Origin: Solidesulfovibrio fructosivorans JJ]
Lineage (GTDB): Bacteria > Desulfobacterota > Desulfovibrionia > Desulfovibrionales > Desulfovibrionaceae
Assembly (NCBI RefSeq): GCF_000179555.1
Contig: NZ_AECZ01000004.1
Coordinates: forward strand, 1-64,000
Length of the DNA stretch: 64,000 bases
Reading direction: 5' to 3'
Both the position numbers and the translations under genes were made by a program. The notes under the pieces were generated by a model. It was not told the DNA's origin and did not search any database. It saw only the letters and a list, made by a program, of their open reading frames with translations. The first letter of the stretch is position 1, and each line of letters starts with the position of its first letter. Positions 50,429-59,076 of the stretch are shown in pieces.

Positions 50429-50622
50429 GACCCACGCCAACCTATTTTCTTGGACGACGTGGGCCTTTCAACACAACCATACGAAATATAGCTACTTTTT
50501 CTCCAACACAATCTTCCCAGCCTCAGGGGCAGAGAACTCAAAGCTATCCCCTTCATTGAACCCGTAGGACTTCAACAGGGCTGCGCTCAGATGGATTCCG
50601 TTCTTCCCAAACTTCGGAGCAC
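50429..50622 (-). pseudogene. AbrB tail + terminator, unit 6
   Basis: APKFGKNGIHLSAALLKSYG then FEFSAPEAGKIVLEKK, stop at 50492; hairpin at 50429-50464. In A, B and D a full AbrB-1 gene occupies this place next to the small-protein leader. In C only this diverged tail remains, so C has no intact AbrB-1. Confidence 0.78.
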
Positions 50623-50888
50623 CAGGCTCTTCGCCTCTTCACTTCAGCCCTGTTTCCAATAGGCTCTATCCCTACTCCCCACAAGGTCTCCTGGCCTTCC
50701 CTGGCTCACCCAGCTTAAGTCTCCAGAAATACGTCAGAAAAAATTGCATGCCTGCTGGCTTAATGGTATCTTCCTGTCATCATTGGATATATCCTGCTTA
50801 AAAGAAAGTGTCCCAAGTCATCAAGGACAAAACCCAGCACCTTGCCAACCTGGGCAACTACCACTCTGTAGGACAGGAGAGACAAAGA

Positions 50889-51110
50889 ATGCAAGACCAT
50901 GAATCCCCTGATTTCATAGAAATGAAGGATGAAATCATTGCTACTTTTCATCCAGTTGAACAACTCTTCAGGATCATGGATAGAATATCCATTGAAACTG
51001 AAGGGGTAACACCACAAGCATGCGCCCAAATTGGCTTAGAACTTTCTAAAAACTTTTACGCAAAGATCAATATTATTTTTGATATCTATTCACCTAAAGA
51101 CATAACTTAA
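50889..51110 (+). CDS. Conserved ~70 aa element protein, copy C
   Basis: A 73-residue homolog of 1538 and 26410: EMKDEIIATFHPVEQLFRIM and ELSKNFYAKINIIFDIY. GGAGAG lies 7 bases before the ATG. It is more diverged than A versus B and is followed directly by the convergent XRE gene without DUF6573. Confidence 0.78.
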   Translation: MQDHESPDFIEMKDEIIATFHPVEQLFRIMDRISIETEGVTPQACAQIGLELSKNFYAKINIIFDIYSPKDIT

Positions 51111-51168
51111 ACAAAAAACTTTGCCAGAAAAACTCACAGGCTAAAGCTGTCACCAATGAAGCAAAAGA

Positions 51169-51504
51169 CTATTCATTGTAGTTTTCAAGTTCTTTTAAAA
51201 TGTTCATAAGTATTACTGTATTCTTCGATGAAGTAGCCTTAATAGATTCAATCAACTTAGATGAAGCATCTTCTTTTCTAGAAACTTCTTGCACTTGAAA
51301 CGAGAACAATTCTGGAAGAGTCACATCAAGGGATTCTGCCAGACTATTTAAGGATTCAAGGCTCGGGTTTCCCCTTCCCCGTTCAATCTCTCCCAGGTGC
51401 TTGAGCGACAATCCGCTTTTCTCAGCAAGCTGAAGCTGGGTAAGTTGTTTCTTTTTTCTGAGCTTTTGCAGGTAGTTGCCAAAGGCGAGGTGAATATTTT
51501 CCAT
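51169..51504 (-). CDS. XRE-family regulator, copy C
   Basis: A 111-residue protein, HTH at residues 9-63 (YLQKLRKKKQLTQLQLAEKS, LKHLGEIERGRGNPSLESLN). The C-terminal helices differ from copies A and B. I start it at the ATG at 51504 (GGGGG upstream), as in the paralogs. It occupies the same backbone position, facing the small-protein gene. Confidence 0.86.
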   Translation of the reverse strand: MENIHLAFGNYLQKLRKKKQLTQLQLAEKSGLSLKHLGEIERGRGNPSLESLNSLAESLDVTLPELFSFQVQEVSRKEDASSKLIESIKATSSKNTVILMNILKELENYNE

Positions 51505-51759
51505 CGTATCCCCCAGCAATTCAATACGGTTTTGCGCCGAGGGTACGAACCAGACAGAATACTTTTTTGTTCTTGAAAATAGGAAGTAAATTACCTACAC
51601 GTACAACGCGCCCTGCCCGTTCGGCACTCAGATCCCCTTGGGCATGAGGAGGCAAGCGAGCTGCTTGGCTAAATCAAAACATGATCAATAAAATATTTAG
51701 TTTCCTTTTATGTGTACGTTTTTAAAATCTCCTTAGAAATAAACAAAGGAGATAAAATA

Positions 51760-51930
51760 ATGTCAAATGAAGATTTACTTGAAGTATTCACTACCTCTGA
51801 CAAATTGGCTAAAGAAATTTGGAATTTATTTAAATCTGGCAAAGAAGCGAAAGCTATTAAATACTTTGACAGTGGATGTGATTATTTTGGAAAAGACAAA
51901 ATGATTCAGGCTATGTACGAAAATTCATAA
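51760..51930 (+). CDS. 56 aa helical protein, unknown
   Basis: AAAGGAGATAAAATA precedes the ATG. EDLLEVFTTSDKLAKEIWNL and FKSGKEAKAIKYFDSGCDYF suggest two helices. AT-rich, first of two small genes beside the XRE gene of C. Confidence 0.6.
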   Translation: MSNEDLLEVFTTSDKLAKEIWNLFKSGKEAKAIKYFDSGCDYFGKDKMIQAMYENS

Positions 51931-51962
51931 CTTAATATTTAAAACATTTGGAGTGAGTTACA

Positions 51963-52253
51963 ATGAAGAATATCATCATAGCATCACTAGCACTGATTGC
52001 ATTTTTTATTTTAATTTATTATATTTTAAGATTTATTTCTAAAAGACATAAGACTCTTATAAAGAATATAATCCAAGAAAGAATGCAACCACCAATCTAT
52101 TGGCTAGAAATATCTATGCATGACAAAGCAAATAGAACGACAAAAACAATCAAAATTTGTCCAAATTGTTTTGCTCGCCATGAAACAGATGGTTCAACCT
52201 GTGAAAAATGCGGTTGGTCCGCACAATCCTCTTCCTCTGGTCAGCATCAGTAA
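51963..52253 (+). CDS. Membrane-anchored zinc-ribbon protein
   Basis: A 96-residue protein: one N-terminal membrane helix (IIIASLALIAFFILIYYILR), a basic linker, and a C-terminal zinc ribbon (ICPNCFARHETDGSTCEKCGW). GGAGTGAGTTACA precedes the ATG. It follows the 56 aa gene and is probably co-transcribed. Unknown role. Confidence 0.72.
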   Translation: MKNIIIASLALIAFFILIYYILRFISKRHKTLIKNIIQERMQPPIYWLEISMHDKANRTTKTIKICPNCFARHETDGSTCEKCGWSAQSSSSGQHQ

Positions 52254-52259
52254 CCACCA

Positions 52260-52380
52260 AAAGACGCATAGTGGGAGTTTTATGCAGAATTTTAGGATAA
52301 CTATTCACTTATGTGGGAAATCAAAAAGTCTCACCCCAGCAAATTGAGCACCCTACTCCCAAAATCAGAAGGAAAGTGGT
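52260..52380. repeat. Conserved non-coding block 'AAAAGTCT', copy C
   Basis: GTGGGAAATCAAAAAGTCTCACC (about 52313-52335) and TTGAGCACCC align with 28788-28830 in B. The first part of the block is less well kept. Confidence 0.45.
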
Positions 52381-52421
52381 AACAGAAGAAATCAACCTTA
52401 ACTCTCTAAGAATAAAAGTGA

Positions 52422-52456
52422 GCCCACGTCTTCCAGAAAAATTGGTTGACGTGGGC
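52422..52456 (-). terminator. Terminator of the 52482 gene
   Basis: AGCCCACGTC and GACGTGGGCT pair around ~15 bases. It resembles the AbrB-1 hairpin but follows a full-length unrelated gene. Confidence 0.75.
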
Positions 52457-52481
52457 TTTCTTTGCTTTGACGTTTTAAAAT

Positions 52482-52913
52482 CTAAGCAGATTTTGCTTTT
52501 GCTTTTGACTTTGCCTTTGGATTCTTCTTTCCTTTTGTCAAATCAACGCAGAAAATCCCATCTTCACCTTTGATAACTTTAAATTTGTGTGAACCATCCG
52601 TTGGTATTGCAGGAATCTTTTCAAGCAAAGAACCAATATAGATAGCATTTACAATTGCTTTTGTTGCAGGAATAGTCAAATCTTTTACTTCAGCCCTTCC
52701 AATGTCATCTTTATCATAAACTTTGAACCCAAGAGTCTTTGTATCCCCATCGTATCCAATCGAAATATATGTCTGACCTGTTTGAATGCCCATCATATCA
52801 GAAGCCTCTTTCGAAAATGTTACCTGCCCACGTCGCATAGAAATTGAAACAGTCGCTCCTTTAATTGAAGGAACATAAGGCACTATCTCTTCTGTGAAAA
52901 ATTTCATAGCCAT
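52482..52913 (-). CDS. 143 aa protein with Lys/Ala-rich tail
   Basis: From the ATG at 52913 (GAGG upstream). An N-terminal domain with ATVSISMRRGQVTFSKEASD and MMGIQTGQTYISIGYD has the strand-turn look of AbrB/MraZ-type double-psi barrels, here in a longer context. The C-terminus KGKKNPKAKSKAKAKSA is a basic tail suited to nucleic-acid binding. This may be a distant AbrB-like replacement regulator in C, which lacks an intact AbrB-1; that is a guess. Confidence 0.6.
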   Translation of the reverse strand: MAMKFFTEEIVPYVPSIKGATVSISMRRGQVTFSKEASDMMGIQTGQTYISIGYDGDTKTLGFKVYDKDDIGRAEVKDLTIPATKAIVNAIYIGSLLEKIPAIPTDGSHKFKVIKGEDGIFCVDLTKGKKNPKAKSKAKAKSA

Positions 52914-52949
52914 AAGAAAATACCTCATTGCTAGTGGTTCTTGCAATCA

Positions 52950-53528
52950 ATAAGTTTCCTTGAAACATCAAGTGAACCTGTTGTCAATAGGATTTATTGA
53001 AATGAGGAATTTCGTTCCTCGGCATGGTTGTCGGTTGTTCCTGCCATCGGCAACATCGAAGTCCCCTCGCCTGCGAGCTCTACCCAGACAGCTCGTCCCC
53101 CTTCTTTTCGAACCAGCACATACTTAAAACTACTGAATTTTCGCATAGTTAAATTTATTTTGATCTTGGGCCAAAAAAGTTGCCAAATGTTTATTTACGC
53201 TCAGGAAAAATCGGGCAAGCTGATCCTCATAGCCCGGCCCGCGAGCGCGACTCGGCCCGCGCCGTCAATCAGGCTCGTATCCGGGTTCACCACTCAGCAC
53301 ACTCATGGCCTGGGTGGACAGTTGGCAGAGGCAGATGAGGAGCAGCATGACACCTGACTCAAACCGTTCCATTGGGCAAACCTATCAAGACAAGGAGGAA
53401 ATGAACATCTATTAGAAACAATCAGAACAAACAACCAACACTATCAACCAGTGACAACAAATTGCAATGCGTCTTTATGGCGAACCAACAATTAATCTAT
53501 TCAAAAATCAAAATTAAGGAGAAATTAA
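52950..53528. other. Gene-free stretch in element C
   Basis: About 570 bases without a supported gene; a GC-rich patch (53210-53300) sits inside AT-rich DNA. AAGGAG at the end is the ribosome site of 53529. Confidence 0.35.
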
Positions 53529-54086
53529 ATGGAAACATTTCTTTCGAAAGAAAACATCAAACTGCTTGCGTATTTTAATAATGAATGTTTTATAGTAAAC
53601 ATGACATTCAACGAAAACATAAAATATCCACAGGAACTTAAAACGCTGAAGAAGATGAAGCCGAAGGACGCCATTGTGTACGCACGTATGCTTATTAAAA
53701 AAGAAAATACACCTTTTTTAAACATACTACTTCAAAGAAGTACTTGTATGAAAGTCGTTAACCACCTACATGGCTACACAGATAAACATATAGGTAAACG
53801 CCATCACCCTTATAAATTAACATATTATAGCAATGAAATGCGTGCATACAAGCCTAGAGACTACTTTGCACATATTTATTACAATAAGGGCAAAGAAATC
53901 ACTATATCTCTTGGTGGGAATAAAACTGAGCATGTCAAACTAATACCATTCAAAGAGATAGAATGGCTAAGATATCAAGATTCCGTTGCAAGACAACATC
54001 AGCTAGACCTACAGAAGAAAAGAGACGATCTGATTGATGCCTTCTTCGGCTCTGAACAACCTACAAGCACAATGACACTACAGTAA
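53529..54086 (+). CDS. 185 aa basic protein, unknown
   Basis: AAGGAGAAATTAA precedes the ATG. It is rich in Lys, Tyr and His (TDKHIGKRHHPYKLTYYSNE), with helix-forming ends (WLRYQDSVARQHQLDLQKKR). No membrane segment or known motif. AT-rich and convergent with the integrase of C. A terminator (54106-54137) inside the integrase 3' end would stop its transcript. Confidence 0.6.
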   Translation: METFLSKENIKLLAYFNNECFIVNMTFNENIKYPQELKTLKKMKPKDAIVYARMLIKKENTPFLNILLQRSTCMKVVNHLHGYTDKHIGKRHHPYKLTYYSNEMRAYKPRDYFAHIYYNKGKEITISLGGNKTEHVKLIPFKEIEWLRYQDSVARQHQLDLQKKRDDLIDAFFGSEQPTSTMTLQ

Positions 54087-54096
54087 ACTAGCGACA

Positions 54097-55116
54097 TCAA
54101 AGAAGGCGAGCCTTGCAAAGCAGGGCTCGCTTTTTTTCGCCCTTAAGCTCATGGTAGTAGACGTCAGCCGTCATACGCGTCGTGCTGTGTCCTAAGAGCT
54201 TCGACACCGCCTTCAAATCCGCCCCATTCGCCAGCATGGTTGACGCGAACAGATGCCTTACGTCATACAAGCGGACTGGATACGAAATACCAGCCTCTTT
54301 CAACGCAGACCGAAAAGAACGCTTTACGTTAGTCACCTTATGCCCATTGTACTCAATCACATACTCACTCTGCGCTTGATTCTGCCTTTCCAAAAGCCTA
54401 GTCTTGAAATATTCCGTTAGTGGTATCAATCTATCTGAAGTTTGCGTCTTTGTGCCTCGTATTCGAATAACATCCCCGTCATAGTCGATATCTTCCCATT
54501 TGATCCTGAACAGTTCAGAATTCCCTGGACGAGTGCCTAGTTCCCATAGAACTTCCAGTGCCCATTTAAGATGTGGTTGCGCTTTATCCAAAATACGTTG
54601 CAAGTCATCAAACGTAAGCTTAAACTCCCGTTTAGGCTCTCTTGCCTTTTTCCATGTCCTCATTGGATTATTCGTCGTCAATCCTTGATTAATGCCAAAG
54701 TTCAGTATTGTTCGTAAACACTCTAAATAACGATTTCTTGTTGCAATTGATTTTAAAGAAAAACGATTAGCGACCAGCATGACATCTTGAAATGAAAGTT
54801 GATCTACCGGGCAATAACTTAATACAGGCAAGAAGTGATTGTTGACGAGTGATGCAATGCTCTTTCGCCAAGACTCATTTTTCCCTTGACTTTTCAGAAA
54901 ATCCAAATAGACTTGTGCTAGTTCGTCAAGATACAGCGTTTTTCCCTTTAAAGACGCTATGGTGAACACATGGCCACTTTTGATTTCATCCGCCCTTTTT
55001 GCCGCGTAATTCATCCCTGCTTCACCCTTTCCGAAGTACTCCTTACGAGGAGACACCAAACCCGGCACACGATACTGAACATACCAATTGCCAGTATGTG
55101 TACAGCCTACGCTCAT
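54097..55116 (-). CDS. int: Tyrosine integrase of element C
   Basis: A 339-residue phage-type integrase. N-terminal arm-binding strand pair (GNWYVQYRVPGLVSPRKEYF), core-binding domain (LDELAQVYLDFLKSQGKNES), then ELGTRPGNSELFRIKW (Arg I), TKTQTSDRLIPL (Lys), YDVRHLFASTML (His/Arg II), LLGHSTTRMTADVYYHE (His III, Tyr). It is related to, but clearly distinct from, the A and B integrases. It overlaps its excisionase-like gene by 4 bases. Unlike in A and B, it is on the minus strand and away from the mini-recombinase. Confidence 0.92.
   Translation of the reverse strand: MSVGCTHTGNWYVQYRVPGLVSPRKEYFGKGEAGMNYAAKRADEIKSGHVFTIASLKGKTLYLDELAQVYLDFLKSQGKNESWRKSIASLVNNHFLPVLSYCPVDQLSFQDVMLVANRFSLKSIATRNRYLECLRTILNFGINQGLTTNNPMRTWKKAREPKREFKLTFDDLQRILDKAQPHLKWALEVLWELGTRPGNSELFRIKWEDIDYDGDVIRIRGTKTQTSDRLIPLTEYFKTRLLERQNQAQSEYVIEYNGHKVTNVKRSFRSALKEAGISYPVRLYDVRHLFASTMLANGADLKAVSKLLGHSTTRMTADVYYHELKGEKKRALLCKARLL
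54106..54137 (+). terminator. Terminator overlapping the integrase 3' end
   Basis: GCGAGCCTTG and CAGGGCTCGC pair, followed by TTTTTTT on the plus strand. Confidence 0.75.
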
Positions 55117-55328
55117 AACTCCACACGCCGAAAACCTTCTTTAGAACTTTGCTCCCTACTACAAAAGCGACTCGAATCCACCATCCATAAATCAAGATCA
55201 GATCTTTTAAATCTATTCTTTCTAAGACCATACTTTGGTATCTTGGTAGCAAAGGCAATGCGAGCAAAATACCGAGGCGAATATCCGCAGTACCTAGCTG
55301 CTTGAGCTACATTGAAATACTCTTGCAT
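55113..55328 (-). CDS. Excisionase-like helix-turn-helix protein
   Basis: A 71-residue protein from the ATG at 55328 (weak ribosome site; an upstream start at 55388 is possible). YFNVAQAARYCGYSPRYFAR..KIPKYGLRKNRFKRSDLDLWM is the winged-helix of excisionase/AlpA-type proteins that direct integrases toward excision. It overlaps the integrase start (ATGA), the usual xis-int coupling. Confidence 0.8.
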   Translation of the reverse strand: MQEYFNVAQAARYCGYSPRYFARIAFATKIPKYGLRKNRFKRSDLDLWMVDSSRFCSREQSSKEGFRRVEL

Positions 55329-55456
55329 GTTACCATATTGTTCAAAATGTATTAGAATGTAACAGATTATACACAGATATACTGACAATTTAAACTAAAC
55401 AATCAGCCGAGTTTATCCTAGACCAATCCTGCCAGATGACACAAGGAGTATGCAAC

Positions 55457-56152
55457 ATGCTTAACGATTCTTATAAAAACTTAATAGACAAGATAAACAG
55501 CAAATACTCCTTGATTGACTACTTATCAGATTTAGATACTGGGATTAAAAACAAAAGCGGCAATTATACCTGCCCTCTTTGTGGCCATGATTCATTTTCT
55601 GTCTTTGAAGATACCACTGTCGGATTATGCCATTGCAAATCTGGATCATGCACTTGTAGCTTTAAAGGCGATATATTTTCGCTCTATCTAGCAAAGAACC
55701 CTAAGAAAAAATTTACCGATGCAATCAAGTACTTTTCTAGCAAAGTTAACATAGACTATATTGAAGAGCTAGAGCTTACTAAAAATTTAAAGTGGCAACT
55801 GGATTACTTAGCAAAATGTAGGCAATATTTAGCTTTTTACAACTTAAATGCAAGCGATATCATGAAAAATTTCACCAGCATTAACTGTGAAAATGAAGAC
55901 TTTGCAGTAAATTCTAAAAGATTTTACAGTGTTCTTAAAGGAAATATTGAAAGCTACTCTATGATGTATAAAGTAGTAACTATTTTAAGAACGGAAATAA
56001 CGGATGAAAAGTTAGAAAGATACGAAAAGGACAGGATTAGAAATGATTACCATAACGATCAAGTGAACCAATACTACAAAGAAAGAAATACAATAAATGC
56101 AATATTGAGAGAACTTAACATCTATTCCAAATACTACAAAAGATTTGATTGA
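55457..56152 (+). CDS. CHC2 zinc-finger (primase-like) protein
   Basis: A 231-residue protein from the ATG at 55457 (AAGGAG upstream). YTCPLCGHDSFSVFEDTTVG..CHCKSGSC..FKGDIFSLYL is the CHC2 zinc finger that opens bacterial and phage DnaG primases. The rest is helical, with KRFYSVLKGNIESYSMMYKV, and no Toprim domain is present. It may be a stand-alone primase accessory or a degraded primase serving replication of C. It is divergent from the integrase. Confidence 0.8.
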   Translation: MLNDSYKNLIDKINSKYSLIDYLSDLDTGIKNKSGNYTCPLCGHDSFSVFEDTTVGLCHCKSGSCTCSFKGDIFSLYLAKNPKKKFTDAIKYFSSKVNIDYIEELELTKNLKWQLDYLAKCRQYLAFYNLNASDIMKNFTSINCENEDFAVNSKRFYSVLKGNIESYSMMYKVVTILRTEITDEKLERYEKDRIRNDYHNDQVNQYYKERNTINAILRELNIYSKYYKRFD

Positions 56153-56179
56153 TTTGTTACAGATGTGCTAAAGCACACA

Positions 56180-56212
56180 AAAAAGAGGTGAATCAAACTT
56201 CACCTCTTTTTT
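56180..56212 (+). terminator. Terminator of the CHC2 gene
   Basis: AAAAGAGGTGAA and TTCACCTCTTTT pair, ending in a T-run; strong. Confidence 0.85.
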
Positions 56213-56215
56213 GTA

Positions 56216-57130
56216 CAACATTTTATTGGTTAGATAGAAATTATCATTAGAATAGAAAAATTTTAAGATTTTTTGTTTTTAACCTCTGTTATTTGTATTT
56301 ATAGGAACAAAAGTACCGTTTTTATGGTGTAATTTTTAATTTGAGATTGTTGTAGGCAGATGGTTTAATTTATTAGTAGAAAAAATGATTTGTTATGTAG
56401 CTTAGAAATAATACGAATTTGAAGTGAGAGAATTTATTTAAATTGATACTTAATAATGTTGGCTAATTTTTGTTAAATCTTAAAAGATGGAGGTATGAAT
56501 AAGAAATTTTGAAATAATGAATAGTGTTTTTAAGGACTATTGTTTTTTTGTTTTAGCTATGTGATATAATGAAAATTCAGTTTAGTAAGACGAAAAATAT
56601 TGTTGTAGATAGAAATATTTTTGCAGATTTTTAGTTCGAATATTTTATAATCAGTATATTGTTTTTTATTAATATTTATATGATTTTTTGCTTTATTAAT
56701 TGTAGATTGAATTGAACTGAAGATGGGCTGAATTTGGTGAATATTGATTTTAATAAGTAGATAAAAGTTTTTTTGCTAATATGAGATAAAATGTTTAATC
56801 TATTGAATATAGATTGAATTAGATAGAAAGTTGATAAGAGTTGGATAAAAGTTTGATAAATGTTAGGATAAATTTAAAAAAGATGAAGTAATATGAAGTT
56901 GTTGTTTTCGTGTTATGTGTATTTATAGGATCAAAAGTCCAGTTTTTTAATCTGCATTATTTGTTCGATTGTATTTTTGATTTTTTCTTTTATTGTTGTT
57001 TTGATTGTTGGCTTTTTAAGTCCATAATTGTTTTTATAGTTTTTTGAATGTAGAGGATAAGAAGTTTTTAATTATTTTTGAGATGATTGTAGAGAGATGT
57101 TGTAAGAAGAGATGAAGTTGAAGAAGAAAT
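56216..57130 (+). other. Gene-free region almost lacking C on the plus strand
   Basis: By eye, 60-base lines between 56461 and 56940 hold 0-4 C against roughly 8-13 G, with T and A making up the rest. No gene. It contains two of three copies of a GTATTTATAGGANCAAAAGT motif (56297-56320 and 56917-56940). The third lies at 57163-57190, at the sharp border to GC-rich DNA. Confidence 0.7.
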
Positions 57131-57745
57131 GAAAGAAGAAGGGGTAGTTGCTCTTAAGGTTATCCGTATTTATGGGGGCAAAAGTCCCGTTTTCGCGCGC
57201 GCCCGAAAATTTTCGGCAGGATCAGGCCGGGAGTTGCGCGGGGAGCTTGGCGAAAACCCTTCTGCCGCAAGGCACTTTACCTTGTGCCCCCCTCTCTCCC
57301 AGGACTACCGAAAAATTCTGCCCTGCGCTCACTTGGCCGTATGGCGACGAAAACCAGCTCCCCTACCCTTTCAGGCCAAACTGCCCGAAAAACGGCCAGA
57401 AAGCCTCGTTTTCGGCCTGAACCAGCTGGCAGCCTGGAAACGGCCCTAAAATGCCGCCTGGGGAGCTTTCCACGGATCAGGTGATGGGAACCTTCCCTTT
57501 CCTGGCCAAATGCAGCCAGCGCCTTCCTTCGTTTGCCATGCTACCCATAGCGACCTTCCATCTGGACAAGCGCGCCCTATTCGGGCCAAGTTTACTACGA
57601 CACCCAGGCAGCGTAAACAAAAATAAATTTTTTGTAATGTTCATCCTGCTCGATCACTACCACCACAGGGATCGCCCATCAGCCAGAAAAGATTTCTTCA
57701 CCATAAGCAGCAGAACGAACCTTATCTATAGATTCAATTCAATCT
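57131..57745 (+). other. GC-rich gene-free region before the C recombinase
   Basis: C/G-rich text resembling in style the leaders at 9580-9700 and 37740-37890, which likewise precede recombination genes. Overlapping open frames are not supported by ribosome sites or homology. Confidence 0.4.
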
Positions 57746-57885
57746 GAATAATGTCAACTTTTAGCAAAAACTTGACATTCAAACAAAACAGCTAACATTA
57801 TTATTACCTTAGAAGATTATGCTACTTTAAGTTTATTTTGAATGTCAACTTTGATAGCCTAAGACAAACAAACTTGACATTCGAT
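57746..57885. repeat. Alternating AATGTCAA / TTGACATT repeats
   Basis: AATGTCAACTTTT (57747), AACTTGACATTCAAA (57769), TTGAATGTCAACTTTG (57838) and AACTTGACATTCGATG (57869) form two inverted pairs around the start of the recombinase gene: possible operator or recombinase-binding sites. Confidence 0.55.
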
Positions 57886-57891
57886 GTTGCC

Positions 57892-58488
57892 ATGAATCGA
57901 CAAGGACGCAACGGATTATTTCGAGGCTCAAAAGCTACAGTCGATCCAATTAAATCAATTGAATCAATCGAAAGCATAAAAAAGCTATTGTCTAACGAGA
58001 AACGAAATCTTTTTCTCTTTGTTTTAGGCATCAATAACGGATTGAGGACAGGAGACTTGCTCAAACTCAAGGTATCAGACTTGAGCCAAACCAAACCAAA
58101 TGAGCTTATCCACATCAAAGAATCGAAAACAGGAAAAACCAACTACATCACACTTAACAAATCAGCATACAAAATATTTCAATCTTACCTTGATTATGAA
58201 TCACTTCATGCAGACGACTTTCTTTTTAAATCAAGAAAAGGAAATACACCACTAACAATCCAAGCTGTCAATAGATTGATCAAGAAGTGGTGTAAGACGA
58301 TCAATCTGCCTGGAAATTACGGAGCGCATACGTTAAGAAAGACCTTTGGATACATCCAAAGGACGAAATTTGGCGTAGGATTTGAAGTCTTATGCAAGCG
58401 ATTCAATCATTCTTCGCCTGCTGTAACGATGCGGTACTTGGGTATTAGCGATACTGAAGTGGCTAACATCCTCAAGAACGAAATATAA
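57892..58488 (+). CDS. Catalytic-domain-only tyrosine recombinase, copy C
   Basis: A 198-residue protein from the ATG at 57892 (a TTG at 57838 is possible; neither has a strong ribosome site). GINNGLRTGDLLKLKV (Arg I), KESKTGKTNYI (Lys), NYGAHTLRKTFGYIQ and FNHSSPAVTMRYLGI (His III, Tyr) match 10572 box by box. As in A and B there is no core-binding domain. Here it is the last gene before the attachment repeat, 137 bases from the tRNA half, so it is well placed to act on it. Confidence 0.87.
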   Translation: MNRQGRNGLFRGSKATVDPIKSIESIESIKKLLSNEKRNLFLFVLGINNGLRTGDLLKLKVSDLSQTKPNELIHIKESKTGKTNYITLNKSAYKIFQSYLDYESLHADDFLFKSRKGNTPLTIQAVNRLIKKWCKTINLPGNYGAHTLRKTFGYIQRTKFGVGFEVLCKRFNHSSPAVTMRYLGISDTEVANILKNEI

Positions 58489-58526
58489 GGATCTTAACCT
58501 GGGAAGGGAAAAAGAAGGCGGGGAGT

Positions 58527-58576
58527 ATACAGAAAGGTACGACCGGGTACGAAAAGGTACAGATGTATACGGGAAG
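58527..58576. repeat. GGTAC direct repeats at the right end of element C
   Basis: GTATAC, GGTACG, GGGTACG, GGTACA, GTATAC within 50 bases between the recombinase stop and the tRNA half: arm-site-like repeats, different in sequence from the GCCAACG sites of A and B. Confidence 0.5.
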
Positions 58577-58624
58577 GCAGGGAGGGGCAAATAAACTTAA
58601 CTACTTGTATAGCAAAGCTTATTT

Positions 58625-58661
58625 GTGTCAAGCAAGCGCTCTCCCCCTGAGCTACGGTCCT
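58625..58661 (-). tRNA. tRNA-Val(GAC) 5' half, attachment-site remnant 3
   Basis: Same 37 bases as remnants 1 and 2, but after GACAC the sequence is AAATAAGC, not ACCACAAGCG. Identity between elements therefore stops exactly after the anticodon, which places the crossover there. Confidence 0.8.
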
Positions 58662-58835
58662 ATAAACAGAATCAGGGAACAGGCTAAATGCCCCAAACTC
58701 GTCCCGAAGTCAACCCCAAATCTTTCGTTCCCAAGAAAAAGTTGGGGGCCAAAACCGTTGGCTTCGTTGGCGCGTCGTTGGCTCGGGGTAAGTACGGATT
58801 TGACCTGGGGAGGTCAAGGGGTTTTTACTCTGGGT
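58662..58835. repeat. Conserved tRNA upstream block, attachment repeat 3
   Basis: Matches repeats 1 and 2; variable bases here are ACCT. Similarity to repeat 1 continues to about 58890. Left end of element D. Confidence 0.75.
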
Positions 58836-59076
58836 AGAAGAAAATCGGACGTTGGGGAAGGTGGGAGAATATGAATAGTTAGTTATTTCAGCATATTATA
58901 TATTTTTTTTGGAGTTATGCTTGAAATAAATAACGAAGTATTGCAAACAAACAGTGTTTTACGTTACTAACTAGAATACAACTCAACAATCATCGCATTC
59001 TATATCTGTTTTAAGAACGATTTAAGCAAATTGCTTGCAGAGAACTAGCATTTTCATTCCATTTTGGAAATATATC

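Noticed and set aside
57129-57747. Three overlapping frames in the GC-rich block before the C recombinase
   Set aside because: No ribosome site, no recognisable domain, low-complexity Pro/Arg text; treated as non-coding.
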